DNA of 24,999 nt from a virus. How positions within the stretch are numbered: position 1 is the first letter of the stretch; the number at the start of each line of letters is the position of its first letter. The notes under the pieces were generated by a model, which saw only the letters and a program-made list of their open reading frames with translations, was not told the origin of the DNA and ran no database searches. The position numbers and the translations under genes are program-made. Of the stretch, positions 14,767 to 22,105 are shown in pieces. The stretch spans positions 1 to 24,999 of IMG/VR virus record IMGVR_UViG_3300035698_000125. The stretch is one strand, 5' to 3'.

Positions 14767-16668
14767 TTATACTAGGTCTACAATTTCACAGCTGTCACCA
14801 GAGCAGGCTAGTGTTTGACTACCTGATGTGTTGTCTTCTTGCTCATAGTCTGCGAGTTCTTCCCAAGGAATAGTGTCTGGCATACATGAGAGTAGCGTAT
14901 TGTAGTCTGTCTTTGAACACTCCTGATAAGGAGCTTGCTGGTACGTGTGCTCACTGTAAGGCAAGAACGATACACCAGACATCTCATCAAAGTGTTTATA
15001 TACAAAGGCACCTGCTTCAAACCATTCATCGTTTTTAACATTGATAGTTACTGATGGTTTATGTTCACACCAGTGCCTCTGATAAGCTAACCACATCTCT
15101 AGTTGTTCAATGGCACTGATATCTTTAGTACACACTGCACCATCCGGTGCCTTCTGAGGGAAACTAAACACTACAGTAGTGTCAGGCTTCATTACACAAG
15201 GTTGGTTAGGTACGCCCTGATCTTTCATGAACTGGGTTAGGGGGTCTTTAATGTCTCCACGCACCGTGCGGATGTAATAAGGGCTGTGACGAGCATGTAT
15301 CCCACTAGAAGAATTAACAAGTTGGGAGACAGTGCCACTAGGCTTGACACAAGTGATAGCAGTAGAGACAGGGATACCAAGGCGCTCAGACCATTCAGCA
15401 TTAGTAGAGACAGCAATCTGTTTGAGGTGTTCAAGAGTTTTCTCCAATCCAGAGTTAGATGTTGTAAGTAAAGGGTTGTCCATTATCCCTGTGAGTGACA
15501 CACCCAACAGGCGTTCTTCTTCTGTATTTCGCTGCCACAACTTTCGCAAGTAGGGGAACTTTGTGTAGGTAGATTGTACTGTACCCAAGATCGTAGCGAT
15601 ACGAACTTTTCTTTCAAGATCTTCAATGCTATCTGTTGCACGTACTACACACTCCGTTAAGTTACACACCTGACCATTACGTAAAATTATTTCAGAACAA
15701 GGGTTTGTACCGAAGTCATGGTCAGGATCACGTCTACCATTCTTAGCTGCTTGCTTCTTAGCTGCCTCACGATTGAAGATACCACGCTCACCTGAGCCTG
15801 ACTCAACCAGTGCCATCCACTCACGCATAAAGGATATGCTGTCAGGCTTCTCAGTGTAGCTTACAGAGTTGTTAGCCAAGGCACGGTGCGGGTTGTTGTC
15901 CCACCATGAGCCTGACTTAGCGTGGCGCATACGGTCATCAGATAGATTGCTCAATGAAATCATAGCACTACGGCGTACACCACCTACCACTACTACCTCA
16001 CCAATCTTACACATGATGTCGTGGCATTCTATAGAGCTAAGCTTACGTCCCTCTGCTGCCTTAAATGCACGGATAACAAAGTCAAACAAGTCAATCAATG
16101 GAGCAGGGCCTGATGCCCTACCACCGAATGTCTTAAGCCTAGCACCAGCTGGACGTACACTAGACATATCCCACTTAGGAATCTCACCACTATACAGGAG
16201 CGCAATCACTTGACGCAAAGCCTTAGCCCACCCCTCCTTACTATCCTTGACGAAAATAGTAGTTCCACTCTCAAAGAGTTGAGGCACTTCTGGGAGCTTA
16301 CTGATATACTGGCGCTCGACACTGAAGCCCACGCCCGTTCCGCAAAGGAGGACGAACATAGCCTCATCGAAGGATTTAAGGTCATCTACGGCTAGGTATG
16401 AACAGTTGTACATACTGATGTTGTCACGTGCTGCAGCTGGCCCAGCTGTCATAAGGCTACGCATAGAAGGCATGACCTCTAGTGACAGGATAGCCTCTTC
16501 AATCTGCTTGATGTATGTATCATCTCCTGTAACAGGGCGCACGATGTTATCCATGTAACGAGATACAGTCTCGCCCCATGACTCACGCCTACCTTCCTTG
16601 TCTAGCCACCGTGCGTAACGTGACTTATGGATAAAAGATTGATAGTCTGTTGGTAGGTAGTTATTCAT
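14767..16668 (-). CDS. nrdJ: Adenosylcobalamin-dependent (class II) ribonucleoside-triphosphate reductase
   Basis: The enzyme reduces ribonucleoside triphosphates to dNTPs using a cobalamin-generated thiyl radical (EC 1.17.4.2). Signatures seen: PSMRSLMTAG near residue 67; C89 (YNCSY); NPCSEI with the radical C324 and E326; C335 (VCNL); and C-terminal CSGDSC (C622, C627). The spacing matches the monomeric Lactobacillus enzyme (C408/E410, C419 = +11; C731/C736 = +5), so the catalytic and re-reduction cysteines are all present. At 633 aa it is about 100 shorter than that enzyme; 54 residues are missing between the equivalents of C119 and C408, the part that contains its effector-binding insertion. 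No separate radical-generating subunit is needed. The start overlaps the MazG stop by ATGA. Use of this class implies a host that makes or imports vitamin B12. Confidence 0.95.
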   Translation of the reverse strand: MNNYLPTDYQSFIHKSRYARWLDKEGRRESWGETVSRYMDNIVRPVTGDDTYIKQIEEAILSLEVMPSMRSLMTAGPAAARDNISMYNCSYLAVDDLKSFDEAMFVLLCGTGVGFSVERQYISKLPEVPQLFESGTTIFVKDSKEGWAKALRQVIALLYSGEIPKWDMSSVRPAGARLKTFGGRASGPAPLIDLFDFVIRAFKAAEGRKLSSIECHDIMCKIGEVVVVGGVRRSAMISLSNLSDDRMRHAKSGSWWDNNPHRALANNSVSYTEKPDSISFMREWMALVESGSGERGIFNREAAKKQAAKNGRRDPDHDFGTNPCSEIILRNGQVCNLTECVVRATDSIEDLERKVRIATILGTVQSTYTKFPYLRKLWQRNTEEERLLGVSLTGIMDNPLLTTSNSGLEKTLEHLKQIAVSTNAEWSERLGIPVSTAITCVKPSGTVSQLVNSSSGIHARHSPYYIRTVRGDIKDPLTQFMKDQGVPNQPCVMKPDTTVVFSFPQKAPDGAVCTKDISAIEQLEMWLAYQRHWCEHKPSVTINVKNDEWFEAGAFVYKHFDEMSGVSFLPYSEHTYQQAPYQECSKTDYNTLLSCMPDTIPWEELADYEQEDNTSGSQTLACSGDSCEIVDLV

Positions 16669-17021
16669 CGGTTGTCACCCCCTCCTTTAATTACGCCTCG
16701 TTTAGCACGGTCATTAAGTTTGTCCATATTAACTTCCATTACCTCAGGTAAGTTACTGTAAAAGTAATTAGCTAAGGCTGTTGCGTAGAAGATTACGTCA
16801 CCTAGTTCCTTAACAATTTCTTTCTGACTTACCTTAGTGTTGTCTCGTAGGTATTTCTTAACCTTCTCAGCTACCTCACCTGCCTCGCCTACTAGTCCAA
16901 GTGTATTCTCTACTAGGCGTGTCTGACCTTGTGTAATAATCTTATCTTCTACCCAGTAGGAATACTCCATTGGACTTACAGCCACTGTGCTGAAGGCATC
17001 TATGTCATCTTGTGTAATCAC
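16665..17021 (-). CDS. mazG: MazG-like nucleotide pyrophosphohydrolase
   Basis: This 118-aa all-alpha NTP pyrophosphohydrolase hydrolyses NTPs to NMP and pyrophosphate. The Mg2+-binding pattern is intact: E46-x2-E49 in GLVGEAGEVAEKVKK, and E72-x2-D75 in KELGDVIFYATALANYF. It starts at GTG 17021 with a strong GGAG site 8-10 nt upstream, inside the stop of the 58-aa gene. It overlaps the RNR start. In phages, MazG-like enzymes are thought to clean the nucleotide pool or alter host alarmone levels; the location between RNR and other nucleotide-metabolism genes favours a dNTP-supply role. Single-domain length matches phage versions rather than the two-domain E. coli MazG. Confidence 0.9.
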   Translation of the reverse strand: MITQDDIDAFSTVAVSPMEYSYWVEDKIITQGQTRLVENTLGLVGEAGEVAEKVKKYLRDNTKVSQKEIVKELGDVIFYATALANYFYSNLPEVMEVNMDKLNDRAKRGVIKGGGDNR

Positions 17022-17194
17022 GTGTCTCTCTCCTTCACTCTTATGTTATCAACCTTAACATCATCTATATCATAGAACGTATCTGTAATAAGATCATGGA
17101 TGTCATCCTCATGTGCATCGTCATACGCACCTAAGATATTATTCTTCTTATCTACATGAATAAGAAACGATACACTGAAGGTCTTATCTTTCAT
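17018..17194 (-). CDS. 58-aa protein, unknown function
   Basis: The gap between MazG and the DUF3310 gene is filled exactly by a 58-codon frame. Its ATG (17194) overlaps the upstream stop as ATGA and its TGA overlaps the MazG GTG as GTGA. The product (begins MKDKTFSVSFLIHVDKKNNI, ends VDNIRVKERDT) is acidic in the middle (AYDDAHEDDIHDLITD) and probably alpha/beta. No family is recognised. The two coupled junctions and the lack of any other use of this DNA are the main evidence that it is real. Confidence 0.75.
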   Translation of the reverse strand: MKDKTFSVSFLIHVDKKNNILGAYDDAHEDDIHDLITDTFYDIDDVKVDNIRVKERDT

Positions 17195-17475
17195 CTATGT
17201 TTCTCCGAAAGCGCTTCATTCATCTTATGTAAGTACCACTCTGCCTTCTGCATATCTTCCACAGGCTTCTGCTTGTAACGGTATCTGTGTTGGTACTTGA
17301 GGAAGTTACCGTGGCAGTATGCAATGAAGCCATCTAATCCTAGTACCTGTTTGATGTAGTCGATACACTCAATGCCACCCATGTTGTAGTGGGCTGGACG
17401 TTTGACTGAATCGAATCCCTCAGGATGCTGATCATCTACATACTCTGTGTGTGGTAGTGGCTCGTGATCTCTCAT
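17191..17475 (-). CDS. DUF3310 family protein
   Basis: This 94-aa protein carries the whole DUF3310 signature: KRPAHYNMGGIECIDYIKQ, then LDGFIAYCHGNFLKYQHRY, RYKQKPVEDMQKAEWYLHK. The family is common in phages (often annotated as SaV-like or nucleotide-kinase-like) and occurs as a stand-alone domain or fused to other domains; its biochemical role is not established. The conserved His, Tyr, Cys and Lys residues (HYN, CHGNFLKY) suggest a small helical fold. It starts at an ATGA overlap with the 115-aa gene and ends at an ATGA overlap with the 58-aa gene. Its place among nucleotide and DNA-metabolism genes is usual for the family. Confidence 0.85.
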   Translation of the reverse strand: MRDHEPLPHTEYVDDQHPEGFDSVKRPAHYNMGGIECIDYIKQVLGLDGFIAYCHGNFLKYQHRYRYKQKPVEDMQKAEWYLHKMNEALSEKHR

Positions 17476-17819
17476 GCGTTCCCCTTTGTTTTGGTATAAG
17501 CGTTGAAGTTTATTACCTCACCTTTCAACTCTTGTAAAGGCTTATCTTCTTCTTGTCGCCTAGAAAGTTCTTCCATCATTAGGTTGCGCCTATGATCAAC
17601 AACCATTTCCATGACCTCTTCATCTGACTCCATCAAATCTAAGAAGGCACTACATAAGGTGGCTATATAAACCAAGTCATGCAGTACATCATCAGAGTAA
17701 CAGAAGTTACTACCTACTGCTATGCCTGTAGTTACAGTACCATCCCATCCTTCTAATGAACCCTTGCTAGTGGGCCGTATAATAAAAGCAACTTCATCAT
17801 CTCCTAACTCATACGTCAT
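17472..17819 (-). CDS. 115-aa protein, unknown function
   Basis: No family is recognised. The N-terminus is mixed alpha/beta (YELGDDEVAFIIRPTSKGS, DGTVTTGIAVGS). A helical stretch follows (DDVLHDLVYIATLCSAFLDL), then a strongly charged helix (EEVMEMVVDHRRNLMMEELS). The C-terminus is polar (GEVINFNAYTKTKGNA). It has ATGA overlaps at both ends, so it is translated with endonuclease I upstream and the DUF3310 protein downstream. From memory, similar proteins occur in other marine phages at the same place. Confidence 0.7.
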   Translation of the reverse strand: MTYELGDDEVAFIIRPTSKGSLEGWDGTVTTGIAVGSNFCYSDDVLHDLVYIATLCSAFLDLMESDEEVMEMVVDHRRNLMMEELSRRQEEDKPLQELKGEVINFNAYTKTKGNA

Positions 17820-18262
17820 CGTTTTATCTTCTCATACTTAAGGGAGATACGATCTACTTTAACAACATCCCCTGTTTCTTTAAGCCAATCCTCAGGTATA
17901 ACCCTGTGTGCCCAAGTAAACCCTTTCTTATCACACCAATCTGAGTACGTAGACTTAGCACCCTTGTAAAGCTTAGCCTTAGCGTTACTAAATACAAACC
18001 TTATGTCTAACTCAGGGTGCTGCTTACGTACTTCTATATGTTTATTTCTATCATCAGAATCAAAGATACCTTTTGTCTCAATCAAGATGCCATTGTCTAA
18101 TTGAAAGTCAGGGGTGTAAGTGCGATAGTGTAAGTCTTCCCACTCTATCTTTAGCTGCTCATAGCGAACAGCCTTCTGACACTTAGCAAGCACAAGAGCA
18201 GTATCTTTTTCTAACCCACTCTTGTACTTACCTTTAGCGTGATACCGCTTAGTTTTCGGCAT
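17816..18262 (-). CDS. T7-type endonuclease I (Holliday junction resolvase)
   Basis: The 148-aa sequence closely follows T7 endonuclease I (gp3), a PD-(D/E)xK enzyme that cuts branched DNA, helps degrade host DNA and resolves packaging intermediates. All four catalytic residues are present: E18 in KSGLEKD, D52 in YTPDFQL, and E62 and K64 in ILIETKG. The diagnostic stretch is also kept: SDDRNKHIEVRKQHPELDIR, VFSNAKAKLYKG, and RVIPEDWLKE near the end. Active T7 enzyme is a domain-swapped dimer, and the length matches. The start lies 14 nt inside the end of the exonuclease gene, so the two nucleases are made together. Confidence 0.95.
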   Translation of the reverse strand: MPKTKRYHAKGKYKSGLEKDTALVLAKCQKAVRYEQLKIEWEDLHYRTYTPDFQLDNGILIETKGIFDSDDRNKHIEVRKQHPELDIRFVFSNAKAKLYKGAKSTYSDWCDKKGFTWAHRVIPEDWLKETGDVVKVDRISLKYEKIKR

Positions 18263-19100
18263 AGATGTATTCTACCATAGGCGGTGCTTTACTCCCTGTG
18301 TACACCTTAGAGGGTAGTTCTTTTAGTTCAGGCCAGCATTTCTTTTTGTGATCACACCATGAGCAAGTCTTACAAAGCTTAAGGTTACCACTAGCTTTCT
18401 TTCTGAATGTCTCTGGCACTGCCTCAAAGCAACGCTCAAATGGCTCATCGTTATTGATGTAGTCAACTGTACCTTTGATAGAGGCCATCACCTCTTCAAC
18501 ATCAGCAGTCTCAGCTGTTACATATTTGAATTGCCCATTCACTTTATTGATGACCCACCATCCACCAACATCCTTACCTGATGCAACAGCGTATCCAATA
18601 AGCTGAGATACATAACCGAAGTCATCAGAGTATGCGAGTGAATCATAGCTGGCAAACTTGTTGTCGTAACCGTATGGCGTAGTAGATTTAACATCATCTA
18701 CCTTACCATCCAGCACCATGTCATACTCACCGTTGATAGTAACATCACCAACCTTAAGGGCAACCTTATCGTTGTCCCCAAAGTCAACACCAGCTGCACG
18801 TAGTACCCCCTTGAACATAGCCTCAGTCCAATCTCCCATCAGCATGTTGAGCATGAAGGAGGTAGGCTTCTGTACATCTGTATCAGGGTTGTTCTTAGAG
18901 AACCACAGCTGACATCTAGGCCTGCCAATGTTTGACATACGTAGACGGAACTCATCACGAGGCCCACCATTGAACTGCTTGTTGAGTGCAGCAGCCACAT
19001 CCGTGGCTACTTGCTGTATTACTTCTTCACTCATGCTTGCCGTGCCATTGATAGCTGACCGCAAGAATGCGTGTACTGATATCTCAGCGGGGTGTATCAT
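18249..19100 (-). CDS. Cas4/RecB-like PD-(D/E)xK exonuclease with probable Fe-S cluster
   Basis: This 283-aa protein has the nuclease core GEYDMVLDGKVDDVKS (metal ligands D127 and D136, K138) followed by the RecB-family QxxxY motif (Q166 to Y170 in YVSQLIGY). Cysteines sit at C63 (RPRCQLWF) and in the C-terminal cluster C243, C246, C249, C255 (LCKTCSWCDHKKKCW). That arrangement is typical of the 4Fe-4S cluster that staples AddB- and Cas4-type exonucleases. It probably digests duplex ends during recombination or host DNA breakdown, in partnership with the endonuclease downstream and the putative ssDNA-binding protein upstream (ATGA overlap). It is not a CRISPR gene: no Cas1/Cas2 or array is present. 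Confidence 0.85.
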   Translation of the reverse strand: MIHPAEISVHAFLRSAINGTASMSEEVIQQVATDVAAALNKQFNGGPRDEFRLRMSNIGRPRCQLWFSKNNPDTDVQKPTSFMLNMLMGDWTEAMFKGVLRAAGVDFGDNDKVALKVGDVTINGEYDMVLDGKVDDVKSTTPYGYDNKFASYDSLAYSDDFGYVSQLIGYAVASGKDVGGWWVINKVNGQFKYVTAETADVEEVMASIKGTVDYINNDEPFERCFEAVPETFRKKASGNLKLCKTCSWCDHKKKCWPELKELPSKVYTGSKAPPMVEYIYAEN

Positions 19101-19963
19101 CCCTCGAACTCTCGTACTTCTACGATAGACCCTACCATTGCAGCATCAGCATCAGACAGATTACCTATAGACCCTTCATCATGCTTACCTTCGATCCAAT
19201 TGTTAGTGCCTTTGATCCATTCAATGAAGTCTTTCAAGATTTCACTATCCGTTATACCATAGGGTACTTGCTCACCCAAGGAAGGTACAATGATAGCGTA
19301 CTTACCACCTGATGGGAGGTCACGCTTAGCACTACCTAACTTAAGGGTATGCTCGACAGGGGTAAACTTCTTGCTTACGATCTGACTAATGGCTGCATCA
19401 ACAGCCTTCATGGATTCATTGTTCTTCACATCCATTACGAATGGAAGTTCATGCCCTGCATCAGTGATAGGGTTACCCATATCATCAGTAGGTTTTTCCA
19501 ATTTAAGTACACCAAGCATTACTCGTACTCGCTTGACGCCACGAATGATACTCTTCATTTCCTCAGGTAAGGATTGAAAGTCTTTGATGTAACCTGATGG
19601 ACGCCCAAGATTAAAGCCACCCGTAGTATCCTTTAGGTCTACGTTAAGGTTGGGTGCCAGCAATGTCTTATGCATAGTCTTACTATCAGCATCCCATCGT
19701 TGCCACTGGTGACGTTGTGAGAAGATACGTACTGATAGTGTCTTACTGTACAGTATCTCACCATCAGCCATAGTAATCTTATAGGCACCAACAGGAACCT
19801 TGATGTGCTCATCTCCATCATTGTCTGTTACAGTTAACGCTGAGTGGATTTGATTCACTCGTGCTAGTGTAGAGTGAGAGGATGTACCACCCCCACCAGT
19901 GTTGATGCCCATTGCTTCAGCTAGGGACATACCCTCTACACTAAGTGCTACTTCTGTGTTCAT
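19097..19963 (-). CDS. Candidate single-stranded DNA-binding protein of the replication module
   Basis: No motif names this 288-aa protein. It has a Gly/Ser-rich N-terminus (NTGGGGTSSHSTLARVNQIH) followed by a beta-rich region (HIKVPVGAYKITMADGEIL, KTLSVRIFSQRHQWQRWDAD). Lys/Arg/aromatic patches and a second alpha/beta region come next (SIIRGVKRVRVMLGVLKLEK, GKYAIIVPSLGEQVPYG). The order PolA, this gene, exonuclease, endonuclease I is where T7-like phages carry their ssDNA-binding protein (gp2.5 next to endonuclease I), and an aromatic/basic beta-rich protein fits. The usual acidic C-terminal tail is only weakly present (IVEVREFEG). A clear AAAGGAT site precedes ATG 19963. The functional call is inference from position. 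Confidence 0.5.
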   Translation of the reverse strand: MNTEVALSVEGMSLAEAMGINTGGGGTSSHSTLARVNQIHSALTVTDNDGDEHIKVPVGAYKITMADGEILYSKTLSVRIFSQRHQWQRWDADSKTMHKTLLAPNLNVDLKDTTGGFNLGRPSGYIKDFQSLPEEMKSIIRGVKRVRVMLGVLKLEKPTDDMGNPITDAGHELPFVMDVKNNESMKAVDAAISQIVSKKFTPVEHTLKLGSAKRDLPSGGKYAIIVPSLGEQVPYGITDSEILKDFIEWIKGTNNWIEGKHDEGSIGNLSDADAAMVGSIVEVREFEG

Positions 19964-20012
19964 AATTATTATCCTTTGATATGTTTATTGTTAGGGAAGG
20001 TAAGTTATAACC

Positions 20013-22091
20013 TCATACGTCCTTGGTGTCAAGCCAGTTAGGCCCGATTTTTGCCTCTAAAAGTAACGGAATATTCATCTTAACTTTGTAGTTGTCGTAG
20101 ATGATTTGATGTAGGTCCATGTTCATGGAGTTAATGATCTCTATTATCTGATCCTTCTCGTAAGGGTGTATGTCTATGACCATTGAATCATGTACACTGT
20201 TGACCAGCTTAGACCGCATAGGCATGAGCCTACTCTCCATCTCAACCAGCACGACAGGTACGATATCTCCAGTAGCAAACCCCTGCACTGGGTAGTTCTT
20301 TATCATAGTAAAGTTTGTTGGTAGTCCGTTTGGCCTCCTCTCTGTACCGGGGAAAGCGTACTGCCTGCCCCCCTCATTAGTAATCTTCTGGTAACGTATG
20401 GCAGCGTCACCTAACTTCTTATGCCATGCAGCAATACCCTCGTACTTCTCAATGAAGTGATGGTAGTACGCTGCCTCTGCTGGGCTACGCCCATAACCTG
20501 TAGCGCCAAACAGGGGTGCGAAGGTATGTTCCTTTGCTTCTTGCCGGGTAGTTGTCTGGCCTGCATCAGTGATAACCTTTGCAGTGTAGCTGTGTACATC
20601 AAACCCTGTGTTGATCTCTGTCATAGCTAACGTATCCTGACTAAGGTATGCAGCTACACGAAATTCTAGCTGGGCAAAGTCGGCTTCCATTATGTACCCA
20701 CCATCCCAACGACTTACAAACACACGCTTCACTGGGAAAGTACCACCACGTGGCATGTTCTGCATGTTGGGATTGCGTCCAGAGAACCTACCTGTGCTAG
20801 TGATGTGCTGTGTAAGACCCACGTGAAGTATCCCATCATCCTTTGTGTGTACTGATATGCCCTCAACGAATGAGGATAGGTAACTTGATATAGCAGACAG
20901 ACGTTTGAGATCCTTAAGGAAATCTAATGCACTGTCCATGTTGTTAGCCTTAGCTGTAGACATGAGAGAAGATAGATTATCTTTACCTGTACTAAAGCCA
21001 TTGGCACTTACCCATTTCTTACTAGGAGGCATGAACCCCAGCCCCGCCAACTCGTTGGACTGCTTGAGTTGATACCCTCTTGAGTCACAGGCCTTACACT
21101 TGTTAGGGCGTGAGAACTTTGTCCCATCTTTCTTGGTACGATAGACACTACCAACCCCACTACAATCAGGGCAGGTGAAAGCGGAGGTCTTAAGTACCAT
21201 TGTTGTGTTCGCATTGACTGCATCCCTATACTCTTTGTCTGTGTTAGTGTGTTCAAATAGCTGCACCCATTCCTTCTTGTTGACCAGCTTACGACTGTAC
21301 ACTACCTCAGACATCTGCGCTGGGCTGTTAAGGTTTACAGGTGTATCACCCATAAGGTTACGTACCTTGACCTGTAAGCGCCCCTCAATGTCAGCCTTCT
21401 CTTGCTCAAACTCAGTACGCACTGCATCCAATACAGTTAAGTCTACCTTGATACCAGATGAATACATACGAGATAGCGTTAGGCATACCTTGAATGTAAT
21501 GTCACGTATGTTGATAAGAGATTCTGAATCAGGCTTAGCGTAGTCTTCTTGTAACGCTACGTACAATGCACGTGTGGTAGATAGGTCACACTGTAAGTAA
21601 TAGGTAAGCTCATTAAGCGGTATCTCGCTGGTGTTGTATCCTTCCTTAAAGTATTTCTTTAGAGTGTCATCCTTCTGGAACTCTAAGTTTCGGCGTTGTG
21701 CACAGTTATCTAGGCTGAGAGACTTCTTCTTGAAGGCCCCAGTGTTTGTCATCTCTATGTGATTGCCACGCATCAAGACGTATTCAGCTAACATAGTGTC
21801 GTATATGGCACCCTTATACTTGAAGCCACTCTCCCATAGCCACGGCATGTCATGCTGTGCATTGTGTAGTATCAATAGGGTAGTCGCATCTAACTTAGAT
21901 TGTAGTTGCTTGGCTTGTGAGCCATCATAGTCATTAGCTTCTGCATGATCGAAGTTATATATGTCCTGCTTACCTGACACAACTTCCTGCACACCTACCT
22001 GCACAAGCTTATTGGTTGCCTCGAAAGGATCGAGGTGCATCTTGCCACCCCTGTGTGTGACTGTGTTCTCTACATCAAGAACTAATTCCAT
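20013..22091 (-). CDS. polA: Family A DNA polymerase with 3'-5' exonuclease and DnaJ-like zinc-finger insert
   Basis: This 692-aa replicative polymerase has an exonuclease domain with ExoI D6/E8 (LVLDVENT), ExoII N77/D81 (LHNAQHDM) and ExoIII Y165/D169 (YYLQCDL). Residues 305-340 insert a zinc-finger-like segment: C307, C310 in CPDCSGVGSVY, and C332, C335 in CKACDSRGY, the DnaJ CxxCxGxG type. Polymerase motifs follow: motif A D471/E476 (ADFAQLEFRVA), motif B R516, K520, F524 (TRQEAKEHTFAPLFG) and motif C H634/D635 (SVHDSMVI). The residue equivalent to E. coli Phe762 is Phe, and Tyr766 is replaced by Phe (F528). An exonuclease-DnaJ-polymerase order was described for SAR116 phage HMO-2011. It lacks a 5'-3' exonuclease domain, as in T7. 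Confidence 0.95.
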   Translation of the reverse strand: MELVLDVENTVTHRGGKMHLDPFEATNKLVQVGVQEVVSGKQDIYNFDHAEANDYDGSQAKQLQSKLDATTLLILHNAQHDMPWLWESGFKYKGAIYDTMLAEYVLMRGNHIEMTNTGAFKKKSLSLDNCAQRRNLEFQKDDTLKKYFKEGYNTSEIPLNELTYYLQCDLSTTRALYVALQEDYAKPDSESLINIRDITFKVCLTLSRMYSSGIKVDLTVLDAVRTEFEQEKADIEGRLQVKVRNLMGDTPVNLNSPAQMSEVVYSRKLVNKKEWVQLFEHTNTDKEYRDAVNANTTMVLKTSAFTCPDCSGVGSVYRTKKDGTKFSRPNKCKACDSRGYQLKQSNELAGLGFMPPSKKWVSANGFSTGKDNLSSLMSTAKANNMDSALDFLKDLKRLSAISSYLSSFVEGISVHTKDDGILHVGLTQHITSTGRFSGRNPNMQNMPRGGTFPVKRVFVSRWDGGYIMEADFAQLEFRVAAYLSQDTLAMTEINTGFDVHSYTAKVITDAGQTTTRQEAKEHTFAPLFGATGYGRSPAEAAYYHHFIEKYEGIAAWHKKLGDAAIRYQKITNEGGRQYAFPGTERRPNGLPTNFTMIKNYPVQGFATGDIVPVVLVEMESRLMPMRSKLVNSVHDSMVIDIHPYEKDQIIEIINSMNMDLHQIIYDNYKVKMNIPLLLEAKIGPNWLDTKDV

Positions 22092-22105
22092 TAGTCGCCG
22101 CCTTT

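Noticed and set aside
15869-16213. 114-codon plus-strand frame inside RNR
   Set aside because: The opposite strand carries the full class II RNR motifs; this is its complement.
18249-19100. CRISPR Cas4
   Set aside because: The fold is Cas4-like, but there is no Cas1/Cas2, no array and a phage replication context.
21175-21543. 122-codon plus-strand frame inside polA
   Set aside because: Lies opposite the zinc-finger and exonuclease-linker region of PolA; no independent evidence.
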